From the NCBI RefSeq assembly GCF_011761495.1, contig NZ_JAASRU010000013.1, positions 1 through 64,000 of the forward strand: 64,000 bases of DNA, written 5' to 3'. The position numbers and the translations under genes are program-made. A model generated the notes under the pieces. It saw only the letters and a program-made list of their open reading frames with translations, was not told the DNA's origin and did no database searches. The stretch's first letter is position 1. Each line of letters begins with the position of its first letter. This document shows positions 55,861-63,555 of the stretch, one piece after another. The stretch is from Alkalibacillus almallahensis (GTDB lineage Bacteria; Bacillota; Bacilli; Bacillales; Alkalibacillaceae).

Positions 55861-55903
55861 GTTTCAAACACCCATTCGTTATCAGACGGATGGGTGTTTT
55901 TTT
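55861..55903 (+). terminator. Terminator after rpsI, copy 1 of a repeated hairpin
   Basis: AAACACCCATTCGT (55866-55879) pairs with ACGGATGGGTGTTT (55886-55899, one G-U) and leads into T residues. The flanking GTTTC before the stem is also present in the copies at 56729-56771 and 60670-60712. Confidence 0.9.
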
Positions 55904-56199
55904 ATACATGGTAATTTAAATTCAACTTACTTATACGCTAGTCTGATCCTTGTGAAAAACCACAATTAATAGTAAAGAGCCAGTGATGAACGACAATATA
56001 CAAAAATGTAAATAATTAGGTATAATTTTATTATTGTTTAATATAAGGTGTTTATCTATAATGAAGAAAAAGTACATATCCATTAAAGTTTGAAATTTTA
56101 TTAAAGAGGTTTTTTAATTTTTGACATGAGGTTTATTAATCCGTTGTAGATACAATTTTAATTTAATGATTCTAAATGAAAAGTGGAGGGGAATAATTC
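55904..56199. other. Intergenic region without a recognisable gene
   Basis: AT-rich sequence after rpsI. It contains a 26-nt segment (55954-55979) nearly repeated at 56965-56991 and a TTGACA at 56121-56126 without a well-spaced -10 box. Nothing else was recognised. Confidence 0.6.
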
Positions 56200-56583
56200 T
56201 TGAAAAAAAGGTATGTAGTTTATGTAGTTATAACCATAATTTTAATGGCAAGTATTTATTTCTTAGTAGTATCCAACATTAATAATGATGAAACAATCTA
56301 TATTAACATGCATGATGATGTTGAGAGTGTTACGAATGAGGAGAATAATTTCAAAGGAAATGTGACTGAAGAGTTGGCTGTAGAAAATTTGATTAGCTAT
56401 TTGTATGAACAAAATCAAACATCTAAAGGTTTTGAGGTTCACTTAGAAGACAAGGAACAAGAAGAGGATAAACATATTATGCAAGTATTTAGCGTAGTTG
56501 GAGAAGATGAATCCCAAAGCAAAGAAAATCTAGGGTTGTATTCTGTTAGTAAAAGTACTGGTAAAATATCAGAACTTAATTAA
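56200..56583 (+). CDS. Small membrane-anchored protein of unknown function
   Basis: A 127-residue frame starting with TTG 56200, 8 nt after TGGAGGGG. Residues 4-26 are one hydrophobic helix after a Lys/Arg start, with no lipobox Cys; the rest is hydrophilic and strongly acidic, so an extracellular domain is likely. The C-terminus LGLYSVSKSTGKISELN resembles short beta-hairpins of PepSY-like proteins, but this is too weak to assign a family. It lies between two copies of a repeated hairpin and is flanked by non-coding DNA. Confidence 0.65.
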   Translation: MKKRYVVYVVITIILMASIYFLVVSNINNDETIYINMHDDVESVTNEENNFKGNVTEELAVENLISYLYEQNQTSKGFEVHLEDKEQEEDKHIMQVFSVVGEDESQSKENLGLYSVSKSTGKISELN

Positions 56584-56603
56584 AGAAATTGCTTTTAGGA
56601 AAA

Positions 56604-56701
56604 ACTCTCACTTAGTTTATATGAACTATACCCCAGTTAGTGACTAATTAAAAATGTCTTTAACTGGGGTTTTGTATTAATTAGCCGGAATGAGTGAGAG
56701 T
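56604..56701 (+). terminator. Nested hairpins after the 127-residue gene
   Basis: An outer 9-bp repeat ACTCTCACT (56604-56612) with AGTGAGAGT (56693-56701) followed by GGTTTTTA encloses an inner terminator ACCCCAGTTA (56630-56639) with TAACTGGGGT (56661-56670) and TTT. The inner element recurs after the arylsulfotransferase-like gene at 59045-59090. Confidence 0.75.
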
Positions 56702-56728
56702 GGTTTTTATAATTGGCTCAGTAATAAT

Positions 56729-56771
56729 GTTTCAAACACCCATTCGTTATTAAACGAATGGGTGTTTTTTT
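56729..56771 (+). repeat. Repeated terminator-like hairpin, copy 2
   Basis: The same element as at 55861-55903: GTTTC, then AAACACCCATTCGT pairing with ACGAATGGGTGTTT and a T tract. It follows another terminator and no gene lies between, so it is not needed to end a transcript. Confidence 0.85.
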
Positions 56772-57383
56772 ATGACATCCATTAACTGAACATCAGATAG
56801 TTTTTGTCTCTGTCGTGCAAAGTCATGTCCAATCGTTTTGGAGATTAAAGTTGTTTGTAAAATATAAGCTAATAGTGATCAAAGCAAAATCACTGTTTAA
56901 TGGATTAAATTGCAGTTTAAGCAGGATGTACAAAATTATGTTTAATAGCAATTTGCTAATAGAGGAAAAACCCACAATTTATAGTAAAGAGTTAAGTCAT
57001 ATATAAATCGTCATCTTTTGACATAATAATGCACTTTTGTTGTAATATTGACAAAATGATCAAGAAGAGTGCTGACAGGCTTTGTTATTTCTCGTGTTAA
57101 TACCAATTATTTTTTCAATAGTGCAGAATTTAAACTTTTATAGAAAAGTGATCATCAAAGTCTAGGTGGGATGCCATCAAGGCAATCTTCTTTTGAAAGA
57201 TTCATAGTCGTTCTCTTGATTTTAATCGTAATCGTTTCACCGCTTGCTAATAAACATGCTGAGAGTAAACGGTTTAATCCTTAATTCAAAGAAAGCTAAA
57301 TGATCATTTTAACTGTTTCCGCAATATGTAGAATCTTAATACCTTTACATATATCGTACATAAAAAGGGAGAGGGGACTAATC
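56772..57383. other. Intergenic region without a convincing gene
   Basis: About 610 nt. A 63-codon frame at 56815-57006 lacks a ribosome site and recognisable sequence. The second copy of the short repeat is at 56965-56991. A purine-rich stretch before 57384 is the ribosome site of the next gene. No promoter was identified with confidence. Confidence 0.6.
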
Positions 57384-59033
57384 GTGCGTCGAGTGTATGT
57401 CATTATTGTGTCGTTAAGTATAGTCGTGCTTGCTGGAGTCCTTTGGTTTGTATTATCCGAGGAGATGAAAAAGGAACAAATGGTAAATGAAGCGGAAGAA
57501 GCGGAAAGTGATCCTTCCTCTTCAAAACGTAGTGAAGAGATAGATGAGCAACAACAGCTCAAAGAAGATTTAAAAACCACATATGAAGACGGAGACTATT
57601 CTTTCACTAATCCAATGATTGAAAAGGATCCTTACAATTTTTCTCCTTTATCCGCGCTTGCTTTATTTCAGACAGATGAAGCAGCAGAAGTCACTGTTAT
57701 TGTGGAAGGAAAAGATGGTGCAAAGGATATTGAGAAAACCATTTCGGGCTCTCGAACTGAACACGAAATACCCATTCTTGGACTTTATCCAGATGCAACC
57801 AATCAAGTGATTCTGCAAGCTGAAACAGAATCGGGTGAAACGATGAAACATGAGTTTGAAGTCGAAACTAGCTCGTTACCTGATGACTTAATTCAACCGA
57901 CAATAGAAGAAAGCCATCCAGAAAACATGCAAGATGGATTGACGTTTGTCGTTCCAAGCAAAAAGTATCCATATGCTGTTGATGAAAATGCTCAAGTCCG
58001 CTGGTATTCTAGTATGCAAAGCCAGCATTTGTTTAAACGTTTGGAAAATGGTCATATATTGCTAGCACCTAAGAATAAAGAAGAAAACGGTGAACTTGTA
58101 GTAATGGATATGCTCGGTGATATTCAAGATAGTTATAACGTCGAAGTTGAAAATTACGAAAATAACGATATCATTCACCATGATACGATCGAACTTCCAA
58201 ATGGAAACTTACTTGCTACTGTTCATGATGGCGCGGAATATATTGAAGATGAAATGATTGAAATAGATAGAGAGACTGGTGAAACGGTAAACGTTGTTGA
58301 TATGAAAGAGGTCATGCCTTCTTCCTTTTACGAGGACTACAGCGGCCCAGGAATTGAAAATGGTGAGGTGGACTGGTTCCATCAAAATGCTGTTTCCTAC
58401 GATGAGAAGGACGATGCCATTTTAGTATCTAGCCGAAGTCAGGATATTGTGGTGAAAATGGATTATCCTGATGGTGACATTAAGTGGATTTTAGGATCTC
58501 ATGAAAATTGGCCATCCTCATATGAACAGTATTTGCTTGAGCCTGAATCTGAGGATATGAAGTTTCCAGGTGCCCAGCACGCTATGACTACATTGCCTGA
58601 TCAAGATCAAAATGACGCGACGAGTGATGTGCTTCTTTTTGATAATAATAAAGTGATTACCCGCGGAGACGAAGGAAAAAGTGAAGAATTCAGTCAAGCG
58701 GTTCAATACCGAATTAATGAAGAAGACCATACCGTCGAACAGGTTTGGTCTTACGGAAAAGAACGGGGAGAAGAGTTTTTCTCCTTTATCATCGGTGATG
58801 CTGATCATCTGCCAGACGATGGGAATAGACTGATCACTTCAGGTTACATGCTGAATTCCGAAGACGAAAGAGAAAGTCGGATCGTTGAAGTGACCGGTTC
58901 TAATGATCCTGAAGTCGTTTTTGAAATCTTATTAACTGGCTTCACTGAAGATGCTAATAACAAAGCTTACCGAGCAGAACGAATGCCTTTATATCCTCAG
59001 AACCAAGCTAACCCGTCGATTTTTCAGAGATAA
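57384..59033 (+). CDS. Membrane-anchored arylsulfotransferase (ASST)-like protein
   Basis: A 549-residue protein. A basic start and one hydrophobic helix (about residues 4-24) anchor it, followed by an acidic linker to about residue 90. An N-terminal beta-sandwich-like region and then beta-propeller blades follow, with ASST-type segments FHQNAVSYDEKDDAILVSSR, IKWILGSHENW and PGAQHAMTTL (His candidates). ASST enzymes move sulfate between phenols by a His intermediate. The substrate is not evident. GTG 57384 follows GGGAGAGGGG; an upstream in-frame extension to 57300 lacks a ribosome site. Confidence 0.78.
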   Translation: MRRVYVIIVSLSIVVLAGVLWFVLSEEMKKEQMVNEAEEAESDPSSSKRSEEIDEQQQLKEDLKTTYEDGDYSFTNPMIEKDPYNFSPLSALALFQTDEAAEVTVIVEGKDGAKDIEKTISGSRTEHEIPILGLYPDATNQVILQAETESGETMKHEFEVETSSLPDDLIQPTIEESHPENMQDGLTFVVPSKKYPYAVDENAQVRWYSSMQSQHLFKRLENGHILLAPKNKEENGELVVMDMLGDIQDSYNVEVENYENNDIIHHDTIELPNGNLLATVHDGAEYIEDEMIEIDRETGETVNVVDMKEVMPSSFYEDYSGPGIENGEVDWFHQNAVSYDEKDDAILVSSRSQDIVVKMDYPDGDIKWILGSHENWPSSYEQYLLEPESEDMKFPGAQHAMTTLPDQDQNDATSDVLLFDNNKVITRGDEGKSEEFSQAVQYRINEEDHTVEQVWSYGKERGEEFFSFIIGDADHLPDDGNRLITSGYMLNSEDERESRIVEVTGSNDPEVVFEILLTGFTEDANNKAYRAERMPLYPQNQANPSIFQR

Positions 59034-59040
59034 CCCTGAA

Positions 59041-59095
59041 GTATACCCCAGTTAGTAGACTTATTAAAAAAGTCCACTAACTGGGGTTTGTTATA
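59041..59095 (+). terminator. Terminator after the ASST-like gene, second copy of an inner hairpin
   Basis: ACCCCAGTTAGTAGACTT (59045-59062, with one unpaired base) pairs with AAGTCCACTAACTGGGGT (59070-59087) and runs into TTTG. The TATACCCCAGTTAGT segment is shared with the hairpin at 56626-56640. Confidence 0.85.
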
Positions 59096-59233
59096 CCGAA
59101 ATCACCTTATAGCTGCCTAGCTTTTTAACAAATCTTTTATAAAAGTACCGTCAAAGGGGATCTTTTACAACAAAATTGCTAATCAGAATTAAAACTAGTA
59201 AAGTATTGTTAAAAAGCAATAGGAGAGTTCAAC

Positions 59234-60505
59234 ATGAAAAAGAAATTTACCAATGCGACTATTTATAAGCATGATGATGCATCTGAAATATTAGTTGAAA
59301 ATGGCAAATTCAAAGCGATCGGTCATGACTTGGGTGAGGCAGATGAAACAATTGATTTACAAGGACGACTCGTTTTACCTCCTTATGTCGACTCTCATTT
59401 ACATCTGGACTATTATTTCACGGGTCAAGATGACGATATTAAAAATGAATCAGGGACTTTATTCGAAGCGATTGATCTCTGGAATGATTATAAAAAAGGA
59501 ACCACTAAAGAAGAAATGAAAGTGCGCATGCGTCAGGCAGTTAAAGATGTCGCTTCTTATGGGACGCAATTTATACGAGCGCAAACTGACTGTACTGATC
59601 CTCATTTAACAGGGATTAAAGCAGCGCTTGAAGTGCGTGATGAATTAAAAAATAATATAACAATTCAGGTCGTAGCCTTTCCGCAAAACGGGATGTATTC
59701 GTTTGAAGAAGAGGGTCAGTCTGGTCGTGATTTAGTTGAAAAAGCCCTGCAATTAGGGGCTGACTGTGTGGGAGGAATTCCACATAATGAATGGTCAGCT
59801 GAAGATGGAAATGAATCTGTTAAAGAAATTGTGCGTCTCGCCATCAAATACGACAAGTTAATTGATGTTCATTGTGATGAAACGGATGATCATCAAGCGC
59901 GTTTTCTAGAAGTGCTGAATGCAGAGGCGTTGAAACAAGGGTATGGCAAATCGACGACAGCTTCGCATACGAGTTCATTTGGTTCAGCGAATGATGCGTA
60001 CGCTTTTAGAATGATGGGCTTATTCCGCCAGTCAGGGATTAACTTTGTTGCTTGTCCAACTGAGAATTTATTTTTGCAGGGCCGACAAGACACTTATCCT
60101 AAACGTCGTGGTTTGACGCGGGTTAAAGAGTTTGTCGATCATGGTATCAATGTAGCCTTTGGACAAGACTCAATCGTTGACCTATGGTATCCTGCTGGTT
60201 CTGGTAATATGATGAATATCTTGGATAATGGCCTTCATGCAACACAATTGATGCGTGATGAAGATTTTCCGCGAAACTTTGACTTGATAACCTACAACGG
60301 CGCTCAATTGATGCAGTTGGAAGATCACTATGGTTTAGACGAAGGGAAACCAGCCAACTTTATTGTACTGGATGCACCCAACACGTTCGAAGCGCAACGT
60401 CGCCGTGTTGAATGTTTAGCGTCTATTCGTCATGGTGAGTACTTATTTAAAAAAGAACCTCGTGTTTTTGACACAGAATTAGATATTGACCGCAAAACAA
60501 AATAA
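59234..60505 (+). CDS. Cytosine-deaminase-like amidohydrolase
   Basis: A 423-residue amidohydrolase-superfamily enzyme, clearly related to E. coli CodA by collinear motifs: metal ligands His55 and His57 (SHLHLD), AFPQNG (Gln155), DVHCDETDD (His213, catalytic Glu216), TASHT (His about 245) and Asp312. CodA has HDD at the last site; here it is QDS (residues 311-313), so the pyrimidine-facing Asp after the metal ligand is Ser. Cytosine is the first guess, but another amino-heterocycle is possible. AGGAGAG precedes ATG 59234. No codB-like permease adjoins; a 27-residue membrane peptide gene follows. Confidence 0.82.
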   Translation: MKKKFTNATIYKHDDASEILVENGKFKAIGHDLGEADETIDLQGRLVLPPYVDSHLHLDYYFTGQDDDIKNESGTLFEAIDLWNDYKKGTTKEEMKVRMRQAVKDVASYGTQFIRAQTDCTDPHLTGIKAALEVRDELKNNITIQVVAFPQNGMYSFEEEGQSGRDLVEKALQLGADCVGGIPHNEWSAEDGNESVKEIVRLAIKYDKLIDVHCDETDDHQARFLEVLNAEALKQGYGKSTTASHTSSFGSANDAYAFRMMGLFRQSGINFVACPTENLFLQGRQDTYPKRRGLTRVKEFVDHGINVAFGQDSIVDLWYPAGSGNMMNILDNGLHATQLMRDEDFPRNFDLITYNGAQLMQLEDHYGLDEGKPANFIVLDAPNTFEAQRRRVECLASIRHGEYLFKKEPRVFDTELDIDRKTK

Positions 60506-60531
60506 AGGTCATCAGATGAGGGAATTATCTT

Positions 60532-60615
60532 ATGACAAGTGCTTTATTTATTGCGATAACGATCGGTTGTGCCATTCCTATTTATTTAGCGATCGTCAAT
60601 CACGATGAAGATTAG
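60532..60615 (+). CDS. 27-residue single-span membrane peptide
   Basis: ATG 60532 opens a 27-codon frame ending at TAG 60613-60615. The product starts MTSALFIAITIGCAIPIYL and ends NHDED: one hydrophobic helix then an acidic tail. GAGGGA at 60518-60523 is 8 nt upstream, a fair ribosome site. It lies 26 nt after the deaminase-like gene and would be on its transcript. It could be a small subunit or regulator, or a chance frame; the composition and ribosome site favour a real gene. Confidence 0.55.
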   Translation: MTSALFIAITIGCAIPIYLAIVNHDED

Positions 60616-60669
60616 TTATGAACATAACACTCCTCAAATTATGGCTCTATTTTTAAAGTCAATATAAAA

Positions 60670-60712
60670 GTTTCAAACACCTATTCGTGATTAAACGGAT
60701 AGGTGTTTTTTT
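60670..60712 (+). terminator. Terminator, copy 3 of the repeated hairpin
   Basis: GTTTC, then AAACACCTATTCGT pairing with ACGGATAGGTGTTT and a T tract. Compared with copy 1, one C-G pair has become T-A on both sides of the stem, so pairing is maintained. It ends the deaminase transcription unit. Confidence 0.9.
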
Positions 60713-60777
60713 GAATTGTATCTGGCATTTTCGTATGATATGATATTCGAGTGACTGTCAATTCACTTTAAGTGAAT
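60711..60777 (+). promoter_or_regulatory. Promoter and palindromic operator of the TetR-MFS operon
   Basis: TTGAAT (60711-60716, in the preceding T tract) and TATGAT (60734-60739) are spaced 17 nt. A 17-bp perfect palindrome ATTCACTT-T-AAGTGAAT at 60761-60777 lies just downstream, 22 nt before the regulator gene. This is the expected arrangement for self-repression by the TetR protein. Confidence 0.75.
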
Positions 60778-60799
60778 GATTGGTCAAAAGGAGGATATG

Positions 60800-61672
60800 A
60801 TGGGGAATCGAAGAGAGGAAATGCTGGATGCAGCTGTACAGTTATTCCAGGAAAACGGCTTTTATGACACGTCTGTAGAAGACATCACAAGTGCTTGCGG
60901 TATTTCTAAAGGCGGTTTTTATAAACATTTTGATTCAAAAGAAAGCATGGTTTTGGAATTATTACAACGTTATTATGATGAACTGTTTTGGGAAGCAGAA
61001 AACTTAACGGAAGATTTGCAAGGTTCTTCGTTATTAACACTTAAGAAGAAAATTGCGATTGAGCTGGAGAAGTCAATTGATTATCATTACTTTTTCTATG
61101 CGGTGCTGACGGATTTCCACCCGAATGATCAAGGTCCTATTCCAACTGCTTTGACTGATATAAAGCGTAAATTACGTGACTGGCATAAACAGGCGTTGCT
61201 AGAAGCGTTTGGACCAACTATTAAAACATATTTAAACGATCTAACTGTTGTAATGGAAGGGACGATCCATAGTTATTTGATTAAAATAATCTGGCAAACT
61301 CATTTGCCTTTGGATATGTTAGCAGAGTTTATCACAGAATCCCTGCATGCGATTGTGACAAATGATGATCGTATTTTTCCGGTTTTACCGAGCGGTTATG
61401 ATGAAGGAGTTAATCGTCATTCCATTTTAGAAGACCTGAAACAGCAATTAGAAACGATTCATGCAGAATTACAAACGAGTGATCAAGCAAGTCACACTAT
61501 CAATAAGGATTTGGAAACAATTGATCTATTAATTGAAGAGCTCGGTCAACAAAGCAAGCGGGAATTTCTGATTGACGCCTTGCTCACTCAGTTATCCCAA
61601 AGACCTTATCTGAAACAACGATTAACATCTATATTAACAACATGGGAAGTATGGAAAGGAGACTCAACATGA
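60800..61672 (+). CDS. TetR/AcrR family transcriptional regulator
   Basis: A 290-residue repressor, longer than the usual ~200. The N-terminal helix-turn-helix is REEMLDAAVQLFQENGFYDTSVEDITSACGISKGGFYKHFDSKESM. The extra C-terminal ~90 residues are helical and Gln/Glu rich, possibly a coiled coil. ATG 60800 is 5 nt from AAAAGGAGG; ATG 60797 is too close. Its stop overlaps the exporter start by 4 nt, so it most likely controls that exporter and senses its substrate. Confidence 0.9.
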   Translation: MGNRREEMLDAAVQLFQENGFYDTSVEDITSACGISKGGFYKHFDSKESMVLELLQRYYDELFWEAENLTEDLQGSSLLTLKKKIAIELEKSIDYHYFFYAVLTDFHPNDQGPIPTALTDIKRKLRDWHKQALLEAFGPTIKTYLNDLTVVMEGTIHSYLIKIIWQTHLPLDMLAEFITESLHAIVTNDDRIFPVLPSGYDEGVNRHSILEDLKQQLETIHAELQTSDQASHTINKDLETIDLLIEELGQQSKREFLIDALLTQLSQRPYLKQRLTSILTTWEVWKGDST

Positions 61673-63132
61673 GCGAGACGGAAAACTCTTGGAACCTACC
61701 ACAAAAACAAAAAGTCTTAATGATTGCGGCACTATTAACAGGTGCTTTTATGGGAATAATCAACGAGACACTATTAGCAACCGCGCTTCCGTCCATTCAG
61801 GAAGCATTCAATATAACACAAGGTCAAGTTCAGTGGATGACGACAGCATTCCTCATGACAAATGGTATTATGATTCCTTTGTCCGCCTTCTTAATTGATC
61901 GGTTTTCAACGAGAGCTTTATTTCTAACGGCCATTGGCTTATTCGGTACAGGGACATTGATCGCAGCACTTGCGCCTGTTTATCCTGTCCTTCTATTAGC
62001 TCGAGTGGTGCAGGCTTCAGGTTCAGGTATTATGTTGCCATTATTAATGACGGTACTATTAGCTGTGATCCCAGTAGAACGACGCGGAACAGCTATGGGT
62101 ATGATGGGGATTGTGATTGCATTTGGCCCAGCAATAGGCCCAACATTATCCGGATTTCTTCTGGAATTCTACTCTTGGCGTTCTCTGTTCTACACAGTTC
62201 TTCCGATTGTTGCGCTTACCATGACTGTCGCTATTCTCTTCCTTAAGAATGTGACAGAACTTCGGAAGCCTAAGATCGATGTTTTATCGATTATTTTATC
62301 TTCTGTCGGGTTCGGTTCGTTCCTTTACGGATTCAGTATTGCAGGTGAAGCGGGCTGGGCGAATGCTCCAGTTATCACGGCTATTACAGGTGGTATGCTT
62401 GTGATTGGCTTATTTATATGGCGACAGCTTATACTAGGCACACCTATGCTTGAGTTCCGTGTCTTTCAATTTCCGATTTTCACATTGGCGATTGTGATTA
62501 CGATGACGGTGCTCATATCATTGATTGGGGTTGAAACATTATTGCCATTATTCATGCAGAATGTCTTGCAGTTCACCCCACTTGAATCTGGATTAGTCAT
62601 TCTTCCTGGCGCGATTGTGTTAGGAATTATGTCGCCTATTACAGGTCGATTATTTGATAAATTTGGAGCTAAGTGGCTAGCCTTGATCGGCCTCGGAGTC
62701 GTTATTGTAACAACGTTTATGTTTACACAAATATCGCTAGAAACAACATTTACTTATTTAACGGTTATTTTTGCGATTCGTATGTTTGGCTTATCCCTTG
62801 TACTGATGCCTGTGATGACATCTGCATTGAATCAATTGCCAGCTAAATGGTATTCCCACGGGTCTGCTATGGCTAATACGATGCAACAAATTTCCGCAGC
62901 GATTGGTACAGCTATTTTGGTAACACTTGTTTCGATGGGGGCTCAAAACTTCACACCAGATGCAAGTGCTTCTCCAGAAATGATTGGCATGTTAGCTCAG
63001 GTCGTTGGGTTTGAATGGGCGTTTATGGGAAGTACCATACTTGCGGCAGTTGCCTTTATCTTGGCACTGTTCCTTCACCCACCTAAGAAAGAAAAAGAGA
63101 TTGTCCGTCAAATTCACGAACAAACGACGTAG
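61669..63132 (+). CDS. MFS multidrug exporter, DHA2 (EmrB/QacA) type
   Basis: A 487-residue transporter with about 14 hydrophobic segments. The antiporter motif C appears as GIVIAFGPAIGPTLSGFLL and the first loop motif as LIDRFSTRALF. DHA2 members export lipophilic drugs or metabolites with proton exchange; the substrate here is unknown. ATG 61669 overlaps the regulator stop and follows GGAAAGGAGA. A perfect terminator follows. Confidence 0.9.
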   Translation: MSETENSWNLPQKQKVLMIAALLTGAFMGIINETLLATALPSIQEAFNITQGQVQWMTTAFLMTNGIMIPLSAFLIDRFSTRALFLTAIGLFGTGTLIAALAPVYPVLLLARVVQASGSGIMLPLLMTVLLAVIPVERRGTAMGMMGIVIAFGPAIGPTLSGFLLEFYSWRSLFYTVLPIVALTMTVAILFLKNVTELRKPKIDVLSIILSSVGFGSFLYGFSIAGEAGWANAPVITAITGGMLVIGLFIWRQLILGTPMLEFRVFQFPIFTLAIVITMTVLISLIGVETLLPLFMQNVLQFTPLESGLVILPGAIVLGIMSPITGRLFDKFGAKWLALIGLGVVIVTTFMFTQISLETTFTYLTVIFAIRMFGLSLVLMPVMTSALNQLPAKWYSHGSAMANTMQQISAAIGTAILVTLVSMGAQNFTPDASASPEMIGMLAQVVGFEWAFMGSTILAAVAFILALFLHPPKKEKEIVRQIHEQTT

Positions 63133-63169
63133 ACGTTGTTTTGTTAAAAATTAATTACCTAAATCCATT

Positions 63170-63208
63170 ACACCCTCTTTGCTCCTAATGCAAAGAGGGT
63201 GTTTTTTA
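63170..63208 (+). terminator. Intrinsic terminator after the MFS gene
   Basis: Perfect 13-bp stem ACACCCTCTTTGC (63170-63182) and GCAAAGAGGGTGT (63190-63202) followed by TTTTT. Confidence 0.95.
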
Positions 63209-63302
63209 TGTAGAAAATATCTTTCAGTTATTAATTGATTGGTTCAGTGAAAGTTTAGTGTTGATTTTCAAATTGTATATTACTGAGTTGTTGAATTGTG
63301 AG

Positions 63303-63420
63303 AAGCGAAGGTGGCGACTCCTGCAGGAACAGCACGAGTCTCGAGACCCCGCAGGAAGTGCTTTTCTTCCGAGGAGACTCGAGCCGTGCCTGCGGAAAGC
63401 GTCCACCGGCAGCGGATCAC
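63303..63420. repeat. GC-rich structured intergenic repeat of Bacillaceae type
   Basis: A GC-rich island in AT-rich DNA. GGTGG (63310-63314) pairs with CCACC (63403-63407), and inner segments GCGACTCCTGC, CGAGTCTCGAG, CCCCGCAGGAAG and GGAGACTCGAG give a long branched hairpin. From memory, closely similar sequences (GACTCCTGCGGGAACAGCACGAG and so on) are scattered between genes in many Bacillaceae; possibly related to the Rfam Bacillaceae-1 class, unverified. Short frames across it are not genes. Confidence 0.7.
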
Positions 63421-63491
63421 AATATCAACAACGGACTTTAACAGAGCCTATAAAAAAGACCCAACACAGTTATTAAATAATAAATGTCTTC

Positions 63492-63544
63492 TTGTAAAAC
63501 GCATCTATTTAGATTATTATCTAATTAGATAATAATCTAAATAG
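63492..63544 (+). promoter_or_regulatory. Promoter inside a 40-bp perfect palindrome (ArsR operator)
   Basis: The left arm CTATTTAGATTATTATCTAA (63505-63524) is exactly repeated in inverse at 63525-63544 with no loop. TTGTAA (63492-63497) and TATTAT (63515-63520) form a 17-nt spaced promoter whose -10 is within the palindrome. The palindrome ends at the Shine-Dalgarno of the ArsR-type gene, so self-repression is expected. Confidence 0.75.
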
Positions 63545-63555
63545 GAGGGTGATTG

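Noticed and set aside
56121-56156. Promoter TTGACA ... TACAAT before the 127-residue gene
   Set aside because: The spacing is 24 nt, too long for a SigA promoter.
56815-57006. 63-codon open frame in the accessory intergenic region
   Set aside because: No ribosome site, no recognisable sequence, and the repeated segment at 56965-56991 runs through it.
57296-57580. Open frame on the - strand at the start of the ASST-like gene
   Set aside because: Its Ser-rich product is an antisense reading of an acidic linker.
63224-63532. Short open frames on both strands across the GC-rich repeat
   Set aside because: They arise from the structured repeat; none has a ribosome site or known domain.
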